From NCBI GenBank assembly GCA_013399855.1, contig VXAY01004337.1, positions 1,885,662-1,949,661 on the forward strand: DNA of 64,000 nucleotides, read 5' to 3'. Made by a program: the position numbers and the translations under genes. The stretch is from Oxyruncus cristatus (Eukaryota; Chordata; Aves; Passeriformes; Cotingidae). The first letter of the stretch is position 1. Each line of letters starts with the position of its first letter. Below, piece by piece: positions 13,634 through 25,600 of the stretch. The notes below the pieces were generated by a model. The model made no database searches. It was given only the letters and a program-made list of their open reading frames with translations, and was not told the origin of the DNA.

Positions 13634-16600
13634 CTAGAAGAATAAAAGGTGCTTATCTGGTAGTTATATTTAGCAGTAACAGAGATGTTCTCAACTTGAA
13701 AAATGTATTTTTAAATTAAATGAATTCTCTAACAACACTGAGAAAGACATTTTAACACAGATCTTTTAGTAACTAAATGAACAGAAACTATACCTTTAGA
13801 ATGTCACACATACAATCTTTTAGACATGAATCATTTGTTCTTCGAGATGATAATGATCTATTTTTTTTTAGAGGCAAATCTATTTGGAAGCAAAACATTC
13901 CTTTTTTTTTGTTGATTGGCAGACAGATTACTGTGAAATAACAATTGCACAGAATAATACTCTGCCTTCTGATTTTTATGTAAGAGACAATACATTTCTA
14001 AAGAGTAATAATACTATAGTTGCGAGAAAAATCTAAGACAAAAATATTTAACGCCTTTAATACTAAATTCTAAGAATTTTGAATATTTATCAGCCAGAAT
14101 TGATACCATAAAATACCAAAAGCAAAATTAATATCCCTTCAGAAATATAAAGATCAAAAAATTCTAAGCTTAAAGAGACCCATTTAGCTAATTATAGATA
14201 GAAGCAAATCAATCTAAGGTGCAGTACAGACAACAACAGCCTTTTCACTGATTTCTAATGGCCTTTGGATTAGGTGTTTAATGAGTTCAAATGAAATGAA
14301 TGAGTTTTACGTGAATGGACAATAACACAGGTGCCATGGTTTGGTACCTGAAAGGATACTTGCAATCACTTCTGGAGTTCTGATACCTTTGGGAATCTTC
14401 CATCCACCAAATCTTTTTCATTTGTAATATAACAGAGCTTACATATGACCCTGACATTTTACTCTTTATTGCTTATTGAGATGTAACCAAAGGCAACCAA
14501 AGGGAATCAGACACAAGGGATCTATTAAATCATTTGCTAGGAAGAAGGCTGTGTTTATAGTGACAAAAAGTAGAGAATTAATTATCCAGAGAAACCATTT
14601 GCAACTCAGTGCATGGGAATAACATGATAGCTAAGTATATTGCACAGCATCTGCACATGGTAACACAAAACACAGGAAATACACATACTAGCACTGCTGA
14701 AACAATAGGGAAATATATTTATTAATACTATTCCTTAGATTTAGATCAAATATTAAAGCACTTTGTTGTTACTACCTAGCACACATCTGGAAATTCTCAT
14801 TATTTGCTTCAATAAAACTAATCAGAGGAAACACTGGAGTTCCTGACTCTCCACTCAAACCATAGCCATACCATGCAAGTGCAGTTCTTACAGCCATCCG
14901 TCCATGATTCAAACTCTCTGTAAGTTGTGCCTTTCATTGTGCATGTCCTTTCACAGTAGCACTGATCCAACTTGTTCATCCTCTGTTCAGCTTGAGACAA
15001 CTGTATAGTTCACAAAAAAGTTTTGAATTTGTAAGTGGTTTTCATGTTAGTAAAAACACAATTCAAACTGTCCCCATTATCATCAAGTATGCTGATGAGA
15101 GAATACATGTGGGGAAATGCAGTCAAAGACACTAAAACAGTTATTGTTAAATATGATTAAACCATCAGTCATTCAGAGATGGAAACTAAGAAGTAAGCCA
15201 CAATGCACTTCATTTTTCTCATCATCATCACATCAGGGCCTTCATGAAATAAAATGAGTAGGTCAAGATGGACACAGCCCCCTTATTTCTCACCTTTGTA
15301 TGTGTGAACTGATCAAGAATCTTGCTCTACATTAAGTCCTTGCAGATAGCAGGTTAAGGGCAAAAGACCAAAATCTGAGTAGACTGGCCAAATTGCAAGT
15401 AAAGCTCAAAACCAACATGTTAGCAATTGTTTCTGCACTTCAGCCAAAGCATTTTTAACATTTGTGTATTGAATCAGTCAGGTAATAGCATTCCTGCTGA
15501 TATCTAAAGAACTGACATTTAAAACCAGAAGACTAGTCTATTTTCACTGGCAGACATGAATGGTTTTGGATTCTACAGGAAAGAAAGAAGAAAGTCCTCC
15601 TTTGCATTCTTAATTCCTTGCCTTGCACATATTTTGTCTGAGCGCGCCTTTGGCAGCTCAGGTCTAGAAAAGTCTTGGTAAGTCTTGCTGCAGTAAACAC
15701 TATAAACACAGTTACCTATTTCATTCTAGGTTTATTGATTGATTAGCTTAGTAGAGTTTGGATATCTCTCAGCCCTTTCCTTGCTCAGGGACTTAGATAC
15801 TGTTTACTATTAAAATACACAATTCCATAAAAATATTTAAACATCAGAAAACTCTATGAACTGGGAATCTGTATGTAGAGACACTAGGCATGGCAGTATA
15901 AAAATATAAGCATACCATGCAGGGATGTTTTACACACATCCATGTGCACATCCCCATATAAGCATGAAAAATCTACAAAGACAGCAATTTAAGACTGATA
16001 GTCCTCATTTCTCCCATGACTTGAGTCCTAGTAAACATTACCTTAGCTGATGTTTTGGCTAAAATGTCTTGCAGTTCCATAATTTTCTGCACGAGTCCAT
16101 GGAAGTCATTACAAGTTGGGCATGCTAGAATAATAAAATATGTGTTTTAATAAAAAACCAACCAAACATGTATTCACAATAGGTTCAATCATATCAAAGT
16201 GGACAACCAATACACTTAAAATTCGAGGGTTTAAGAAATTTTGTGGGACAAAGAAGGCACAAAGCACACCTTTCCTTTTATGATACAAAAATTAATAGAC
16301 TTACTGCGATTAAGGTCTGGGCATTGAGAAATAAATCCTTGAGGCATGACAAGTAATTGCACATCTTGCATTATGCCCTATGTGTAAGTGGAAAGGAAAA
16401 AAAAAAGATACATTGTTTTTACCTGTCAAAATTATGTTTTTCATTCACCATGTAAAACATTATAAAGTCCACACAAAAAAGCTACCTGATAAAAACAACA
16501 CTTATGAATAAAAAGTTTCTTGCCTGGGCCCAATTCAGTGATAGAAGAATAAACACAAACTAAAATAGACAGATGTAGAGACATACTGAATAATTTTTTA

Positions 16601-19600
16601 AGACATGAGATTACATGTCAAGATATAATTATGTGGCAAGAGTTTGGTGGGTTTGAATTCATTGTTATTTTTAGTTAGACACAGCAGAAAAGCTTGAAAA
16701 TGACCTTTAAAAGTAATTGAAAAACAGTTGCAGTTTCAGTTACTTTGAAACACAGTTTTAAATAAAATGCAAATTTTTTACTAAGCTATAACTCTTAAAT
16801 CGATTTGGTGCCATGTGCAGCCTTTAAAGCTGGGGGTAGAAGAAGGAAGCAGGGGACATTTATAGTGATGGGTGTTTGTTTTCCCAAGTAACCGTTAGAT
16901 GTGATGGAGCCCTGCTTTCCTGGGGATGGCTGAACACCTGCCTGTCCCTGGGAAATGGAGAATTAATCCCTTGTTTGGCTTTGCTTGTGTTTGTAGCTTT
17001 GATTTACCTATTAAACTCTATCTGAAACTACAAGTTTTCTAACTTTTATGCTTCTGATTCTCTTCCCCACCCCCCAGGGTAGGGAGCGAGTGAGAGACTA
17101 GTTAGTGCTAGCTGGGGTTAAACTTCAACAGATTTTGATGAGTATCCTTCCATAAAGCTTGCTGAATGCTGAGGAACTACATGTCTGTCACACAGCTGCA
17201 GAGTTGCATGTTGGCAAGAACTTAGGGAAATTTTAGCATGAAATTCAACTATGATATCTAGAAAAGAGATGGTTTCACCAGAAGAATAGATCCCATGCTT
17301 GCAGGCAGAATTTACATGCATGCTTAGTCATTAAGATATAATTAGTAGCCAGCTTGCTGGTCTTCAATAGCAAAGGGCAAAGAGCAATTTGAAAGTGAGC
17401 CAAGAGCTGCATTATGATTATGGAAGCACAATCTGGTTGAGGTTGGGAGGCACCTCCTGAGATCATCTACTCCAACTCCACTGCTCAAGCAGGATCAGCC
17501 ACAGCCAGGCTGCCCAGGAGTGTTTCTAAAGGGCTTTTGAATATCACCACGGTAGTCTTACTCTGACCAACCTCACAGTAGAACCGTTTTTTTTATGTTC
17601 AGATGGAATTTCAGGTGTTTCAGTTTCTGCCTATTGCTTCCTAGCCTTTCAGTGGACACTACTGAGAAGAGTCTAGATCCCTCATCTTCATTCCACCCCT
17701 CCCAAATTCACGTATTCATACACATTAACAAGATTCCCCCGATACCTCCTGAACTTTCTCTTCTCCAGGCTAAACAATCCCACCTGTCATAGAATCATAG
17801 AATCAGATGGGTTGGAAAGGACCTCGGAGATCATCAAGTCCAACCCTTGATCCAACCCCACTGTGGTTACTAGACTATGGCATTAAGTGCCACGTCCAGC
17901 CTCGTCTTGAAAACCTCCAGGGATGGAGAATCCACCACTTCCCTGGGCAGCCCATTCCAATGGCTGATTACTCTCTCTGTAAAGAATTTCTTTCTGATAT
18001 CTAACCTAAACCTCCCCTGGCACAGCTTAAGGCCATGCCCTCTTGTCTGACGGCTGGTTGCCTGGGAGAAGAGACCAACCCCCACCTGGCTACAACCTCC
18101 TTTCAGGGAGTTGTAGAGAGCGATGAGGTCTCCCCTGAGCCTTCTCTTCTCCAGGCTAAACAACCCCAGCTCCTTCAGCCTCTCCTCACAGGACTTGTGC
18201 TCAAGTCCCTTCACCAGCCTGGTTGCTCTCCTCTGGACCTGCTCCAGCACCTCAATATCCCTCCTGAACTGAGGGGCCCAACTGTCTCAGCCTCACATCA
18301 TATGAAAGATAAATAAAATGATTAGAGGATTGAAGTAAGTTCACTCCTTTCCTTTCAGGGAATGCATACCTTAAAATAACCATGTGCAGTATTCCTCTGT
18401 CCCAGCCAAAAGGTTGTACCCAAAGGCAAGTCCATGAAAGGCTTCTCCACAACTCTTTCATAAATTCTTAAAAGGAAAGGAAAGGAAAAGTATAGTCCCA
18501 AGATGTAATCATTCAATTTACTCTGAGCTGGAATATTCCAGGTGTGACAAATTCTTATAAAACAACACTCTTTACTTACTTATTGCAGTCCACGTGTAAA
18601 ATCAAGTGAGAGGCACTGATTGCTAAGGAAAGTCTGTGCCATTTATCATCTGCCAAAATGTATGGGAATACTTCTGTGTGGGAGCGATGACTGCCTGACC
18701 GATAATGCAACCTGATTTCATTTCGATGACCGCTGCTTTCCAGCTCCAGGTACCTGTATCATAAATGCATCATCATGTCATGGACCATTTTTATCTGCAC
18801 AGCAACATTTTACATAAGCCATCTTATCATCATGCAGCAACTATTTAAAAGAGGGAGAAAAACAAGCAAGGAGATACAGAGGCAAAAGCAGACCCTTTTC
18901 AGATTTCCGCTGCATCTTTCTTCTCAATGACAAATAATAGCAGGTTACAACTTTCATGTAAGTACATCAGATTTCAAGCCAAATATTTTTTTCTTCTAGC
19001 AACACTATTTTCCGTAACGTGATCTGATCCGAAGTATTATGCTACTATGAATAGTTGCCTCATACCCTGAAAGCGCAGTAAGGATACTCTGAAGGCATGA
19101 ATGCATAAAAGACAACCCCAAGTTTTGCAGTAGGGACATCATTATTAATTACCAATCAGGGAAGTAAGGACTGAGATCAAACACTGCTTTGTTTGCTTCC
19201 ATGTGTACTGTTACACCTCCTTTTACTTTTTGTAATAAAATTTCTCCAAAGAAATATAAAATCAATAAACGCTAACTCTTCAGAAAAATTGATAAATGTG
19301 TACATATTTGCTTCGTTAAATAAGTATGTGTATTTGTGGGCTGGGTGTGTGTATACACACAACCACATATGTATGCACATATACATGTAAATACTTATAT
19401 ACATGGTGAAAAGAGCAGCTGTGCCAAAATAAGTGTACCCTACACAAGATTTGCAGATTGCGAATTCAAGCTTTGATGGTAAAATTTCAGCAGCTTAATT
19501 TTAAAAGCACTCCGTAACAAACTCAGTTCTTAGACAGGCTGGTCTCTTGCACGTTGGAACTCTTCTGGGAAAAAGCTTGACAAACCATTTGTCTTTTAAA

Positions 19601-22600
19601 GTAGTAAGCTTCTCATTTTAAAATTCCCCCGAGAAAATTCTTTTTTTACACAGAAAAGGAAAAACAAAATGGAGTTTCTCTAAAAATCATACATAACATA
19701 CAGCTAAAAAGCAAGGAAAATAACAATGTATGTGGTGAGATACACAGCAACTCAGAGAATGGACAATTTATTTTTATCTATTTTTGCAGTCACATCTGCA
19801 ATCAGGCATGACAGTGGCTTGTAATCTGAGTGCACATGTTACAGGGTGATGGCATTTACTTTAACAGGCTATCTATATTAAGGAACAGACAAGACAAGGA
19901 GTACAGTTTTGAGGAGTGAAGTTGAGACCAAATCAAAACTATCTTGTACAGTCATTATCCCTAGGAAGAAAGGCTGGGCTCACTGTAGAGCTTTCCTTCC
20001 TTCAGGGTGTTTCACAGTGGAACATGCCTGGCAACAGCACAAAAACCACTAGGCTTTTGCAAATCCAGCAAAGGACAGTTTCTTCTTCATCCTTAGTATT
20101 AACAAAGCAGTTAACCAGTTTCAGATATAAATTTTATAATCTGAGACAATTTACCTTCTCATGGCTCAAAACCAATTTTTGCCTTGGCAAGAAGTGGAAG
20201 CTAACAGAAGGCCAGGCTGGAAAAAAAATGTGCAGTAGTGGCAGGACATCAGTCAACTTAATAACCTCCTTCATAACTCAAGCTTCAAGGATAAAAGTAA
20301 GGTTACTCATTCCCAACGCAACAGAGAAGGGGAACATTATAGAACTGGACTCCTTCAGCAACTTCTAAGTGTCTCCATCCAGTCACAGACACAAACTGGA
20401 AAACGAAAGGCATGGATATGCTGGAAAAGACCTCCTGATAGAACCAACACCTATCTACTCCTTTAAAGCCAATGACAGAACTGCTGCAGGCACAGAGATG
20501 CAGGCAGGCAGGGAACAAACTACACCTGTAGACACAGAGTCAGTACAGAATGTATAAAACAAACACTTGTGTTGCCCCTTATACAGGTAAGACAATGAAT
20601 GAAACATGGCTTTGCCAATAAGAAGAGGACATTGTCATACAAATTTCACAAAATAAAAACTGCTGAGAGAGAATGTTAACAATCGATGATGCTGTTTAAT
20701 AAGCAAGGAAATCTGCCTACACAAAGCTGTGCAAAAACAGTGGACACTTGGGGTTTTTGTTTTAATGGTGATTAATGCACTGTTTTGATATTCACAGACA
20801 ATCTCTTGTTCTTCCATTTGGTAAACTAACAAATACAACTCCTTTCTAAAGGAGAAAATATGCATCAAAGTGAAAAAGAAAACAATACCCATTAGGAGAA
20901 TTAGTAGGAGAATAATTTATGGTTTATTAATAATCTGTAGAGGTAGCAACAAAACACAATAAGAAAAGCAAGTGGAACGATAGCCAGAACAATATTGCTT
21001 TCAGCTTGAACTAATGCCATAATGCTGAAATACAGGGAAGTGAAAGTGAAGAATTTCCACCTAATTTTTTACAAAATACCGTGCTTGCTATTCCACTTTT
21101 CTATATCTGTTTCACTGCCTGGACTTACATGGCTCTGTCTCAGTCTCATGAGCATCAGGAGATGGGACAAGCCTCAGCACTGACAAACTCATTATGGGAG
21201 AAAATCCAAAGTTTGCCCACAGTGAGGCTTCTTGTTCAGTCTGTGAGGCTGTAATGCTTCAGTGCATACTTTGCAAAAGTTTTGAAGAGTCTTTGAGAAA
21301 GTATACTAAGCATTGACAAACACACTTGGATTTTGAAAAATTAATTTCTGGTGACAAAAATACTCTACACACTCTGTACGCTCAGGATTACTAATCATTT
21401 GAAAGAGAAAAGAGGGTGATTTCAGTTCCTAAATGATTTACTCCCAAAGGAAACAATAACTGCATTGTACTGCAGTCTTCTCCTAGCCAATAATTTCATT
21501 ACTGAAAAGCTTCAGGGGAATCTCATCAGCTGAGTCACTGGTTCCTTGTCCACACCAGCCCAGCACAGCCCACTCATCACAGGGAGAGCAGCAGCCAAAG
21601 ATGTCCCATTATAAATGTCACTGATGCTTCTTCCAACAAGCTCCAAGGTGCTCTTCTATGATGCAGAAGGTAAACAGCTCTTGGAGTGAAAAATAAACCC
21701 CAGTGAGCAAAACAATAGCAGAACCTGCTCCCCACTTTCTAATGTCCATAATCTCTGTGGTTGTTTAATCAATACCAGGCTATTTGATTTTAACCTGCAA
21801 AAAACCACACACATATTGGGTTACACTGATTTAGCTTCGCAGGGAGATCATACGTGCTTAGGTGTGCTACTATGTTTGAAATGCAGAGAAGAAAATGCCA
21901 ACCAGGAAAAAAAGGTTTTTACATTTCCATAGATCACTCTTTGCATGCACAATCATGGCAAAGGCAGCAGCCAAGGCCACCCCTGCAGATCAGCCGCTCT
22001 GCTTGGAAACCAGCCTGACAGCATCCCTTGCGTACTAAGGACAAGCCTGTCTTCGTAAGAGGAAGAAATTTGTTTCAAATGCCCCAGAGGAATTTGAGAC
22101 AGAAAACAGTGATGTGTTCTCTGCTGCCCAGCACTGATTTATTGTAACTGTATAAGAGTTGGGAGTCAGCAGATCTGCTCAACTGTCAACAGATCAGCTC
22201 TGAAGACCATCCTGGCAAAGGGCACATGATCACAACCAGCCCCGGCAGGATCTGCTCTTTGGGCTGTGACAGACCAGTTCAGGGGAAACTGTAGAAGTAA
22301 AAGTCAGCATGTACAGCAAAACATTAGAGATTTAGGAGGTGAAACCCTGGGCAGTCCTGCTGTACACTGTATCAGTCTTTGACAAGAGGGAGGTATGGTC
22401 ATTCCAGCCAACAGCCAGCGCTGGCAATGCCAAGCCTTAGATGGCTCACTTGTTCCTTGCTCACACAACAAATGCACACTGTAACTGCCCACGCTTACTC
22501 CCAGCAACTAATAATGTTAACTTCATTTTACAGAATGCAGACAAATATTTTAGAAGTTAAGGCAAGATATCATGTCTGTTGCTTAATAAATTATTACAGG

Positions 22601-25600
22601 GTGGTTTTTTGGACTTTTTTTTAAACTTTTCCTACTTAAAGTTATAGGTATAGTGTTAAAAGAATTCTTCATGGCTCTTCAATCTACACTAAAAAGGAAC
22701 ACCAATAAAATTAAAGAGGAATATGTACTTAAGAAAAAAATCAAAATCCTTAGCTCCATTATAAAAAAATCTTCATCTGAAGAAGAACTTATATGAAAGT
22801 TCTGGCTTTTTTGTTAATTAAATAAAACAAACACCCAAACAAGCAAAAAAAAACAAAAACAAAGAGATCCTATTCAGTAGACCCTACTCATTGCAAACTA
22901 CGGCTACAATAGCAGTAAGCTGTTCTGCTGGGTGTAGATTATGAAGATGTAAAAGCAATTCATGGAGCACCACTACCACATTCAGCAACACATTATTTGC
23001 TATTTTCCATGGTACCATGATGATGCAGTCAGGAGTGTGCACCTTATTCTTCTATTTGGAAGTAACTTTAAGTGTTCTGAAACATTAACTAGGAGTTTTT
23101 ACAGCTTGGTGCATTCCTAGAACAACATGGCATCAAAATATCCCCAGATGGATTCTCATTTTTTTCAACCTAAATGATTCTATGATTATATGAAATGTCA
23201 AGCGGCAACTTCATTTTACCTGTAAAAATCTAGTTCCCACTTCTTACACTACTTCTTGACCTTACTGGCTTTGCCCTTTTCCTTGACTACCTAGAATTCT
23301 ATCCAGGCAAGAGAAGATTGGCACTTTTGCCAGAGAGCGAAAAATTAAAAAATGGCCTTTATTTTTCTGGATAAGTTGATAGCACTTATTGCAAGTGCAC
23401 AGTGGGCAGGAAAGCCAGCAATTCCACTTTTGTCCCTTTCTTTCAGGCTTAGGATACTTTTGTTAAAAAATCTTGATCCATTCATCATTACATCATATTA
23501 TCAGTAAAACACAGTCAGGTACATGAGAAATCTAAATTCAGTAAGTTGATGTCAAACCCTATGCCTATACTAATAAATAATGTCAGTAAAGCCTATTCCC
23601 TGGTCCTGAAGATAAATATGAAGAGTAGTGTTCCACTACAACTCACACGCATATTGGTGCCCTCTCACACTTTTTCCCTGAAATTGTTGGGTTTTTTTCC
23701 ACACTGCCTGGTGGGAATAAGCCCTGGTCAATGCTGGTCCACAAACTGCCCTGAAATCGTCTGCAGGGGAGACAAAAGCATGCCAAGGCAGATGCTAACA
23801 ATTATGCAAAATGAACAGCAGGCCAGTGCTCCAGCCTAGGTACTGTTTGGTTTACTAGTATAGCCCTGGCCAGGCACTGCCAACAAAGCTGCATCACCAC
23901 TGCATCAAGTGGGGACAAAAAAAAAAAAAGACAATGACAGTCCTCAGGGAACTTGTCTCAGATGGGAAAAAAAAACAAGTTCAAGTCCCTGCTCCAAATC
24001 AGGCACAGTAGTGATTACCCATGTGAGGAAAACGCCTCCAAAGCCCTCCAGCCAGAGAGCTGCTGATCATTCTGGCATCTACATCTCTTTTGCTGTTTAT
24101 TTTCTCCCACCACAAAATGGTCAATCACTTCAGCTCTTTTCCAGCACAACACTGCTCCTTGCACTAGATAGCTGGGAGGACAGCTAGGGAGGAAGGAAGT
24201 GCATCCCAAATGTGCTCAGGCACTGGAGCCCAGTGCTGGGATATGCATGGAGGAACGTCCTCCTCGTTGGGATGTTCATGGAAGAGAACAGCTAGGCGAG
24301 AAATGACTAGAAGGGTAGACAGACATCATCCACACACACGCACTGCACAAACTACTACTGCACAGCTCTGTACCTTCTCCCCAGACAGCAGGAAGACATA
24401 GCACAAGGGAGCAGCTAAGAGAGTGAGGTTGCAATACCATGATATGGAAGTGAAGGCTAGGAAAAAAACATGAGACTGTTCAAATCCTTCCCATCAGTGT
24501 CCCCCTCAGTGTCTGTACCTGATTCAAACTGATAAAGCACATGGAACAAAATGTATGTCAATAAAATACTGTTTCTATCACCATCTTGCAGCCCCTCATC
24601 AGATTTCAGTGGGACTGCTGTGGTCTGGAAGCCTCTGCTGGCTTTGAAGTCAAGAACTTGCCTCTCACCTGAGAGATCTCTCCACTTAACAAAATTTGAG
24701 GTCAACTCTGCCTCTAAATCAGAGAGGAAAAATCTCCCCTGCCTTGCAGAGTCTGAATAGCTTCTGCTGAGTTTAGTGCTACGATTCAAGAGTCCCTGTC
24801 TGTAATAAGAACAAGATATCCCAGACCCTGCAATTTTACTGCTGATGAGAAGGTAAGGCTCCCAGCCAGCCTTCCCATAGCACTTGAGGGAGGAGCCAGG
24901 AGCCACAAGCAGGAACTGCGGTCCCACTGAACTCTTCAATGCACTCAAAGAAAAGCTATTCTCATAAAAGGTGCTGGCTTGGTCTTGGAAAAATTCAAAA
25001 CTGATATTACAGCACATTGTCCATGCCATTCCTGTTTGAGCCATAGATATGAAATCAAATTCCCAAAAAAGAAAATATTTTTTAAAATACTAATTCTTGC
25101 CTTTGAGCAATTGCTCTCATTCCTCTCATCGCTCTCACTAACCCCATTTATTTTTTATTTGTTTCCATTTTGTTCTCACTATCACACAGTCCCAGGAATA
25201 TCAGTCTTGTCTATCTGAAGCTTCCCCTTCTACTAAATCAAAAAAAAAGAAAAAAAAAAAAAAAATCAATGAGGGAAGAACTTTCTCAGATCAAACACTG
25301 TAAAAACAAATGGCACAAACCATCCCTCTCTTTCCCTTTCTTAACAAAGTTTATCCAAGGAGAGCAAGAGGACTATAGATAAAATAAGCAACTTTCCGAT
25401 ATATGCATTAGTAAAAGAAAAAGGCACTTTCAACATAACTTCTCCCATTTCCTACCCCGTAAGAAGACAGTTTTCTTTGTTATTTACTTGTTCGTAGAAA
25501 GCCTTTCAAACAACAGCAGAAGAATAACAGTATCTGTCAAAACTCACATTTCAACTATTTCAGTGGTGGTTTAGGAAGGAATAATCTTTTGTTTTGTATT

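Larger units (their letters stand above)
16378..18369 (-). other. NELL2 intron 5 (about 2.0 kb)
   Basis: Roughly 60% of this intron is transposon sequence: a nested pair of CR1 elements (17427-18306) and a truncated LTR (16808-17130). The rest is plain AT-rich sequence. Confidence 0.9.

Noticed and set aside
8226..17130. The two LTRs as ends of one provirus
   Set aside because: Four NELL2 exons lie between them, no retroviral gene sequence is present, and the second copy lacks its 5' part.
17870..18250. 126-codon minus frame as a host gene
   Set aside because: It is the C-terminal end of CR1 ORF2 within a truncated LINE, not a separate gene.
19916..20368. 150-codon plus-strand open frame in intron 3
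   Set aside because: No recognisable domain, no splice or promoter context, and of a length expected by chance in a window this size.
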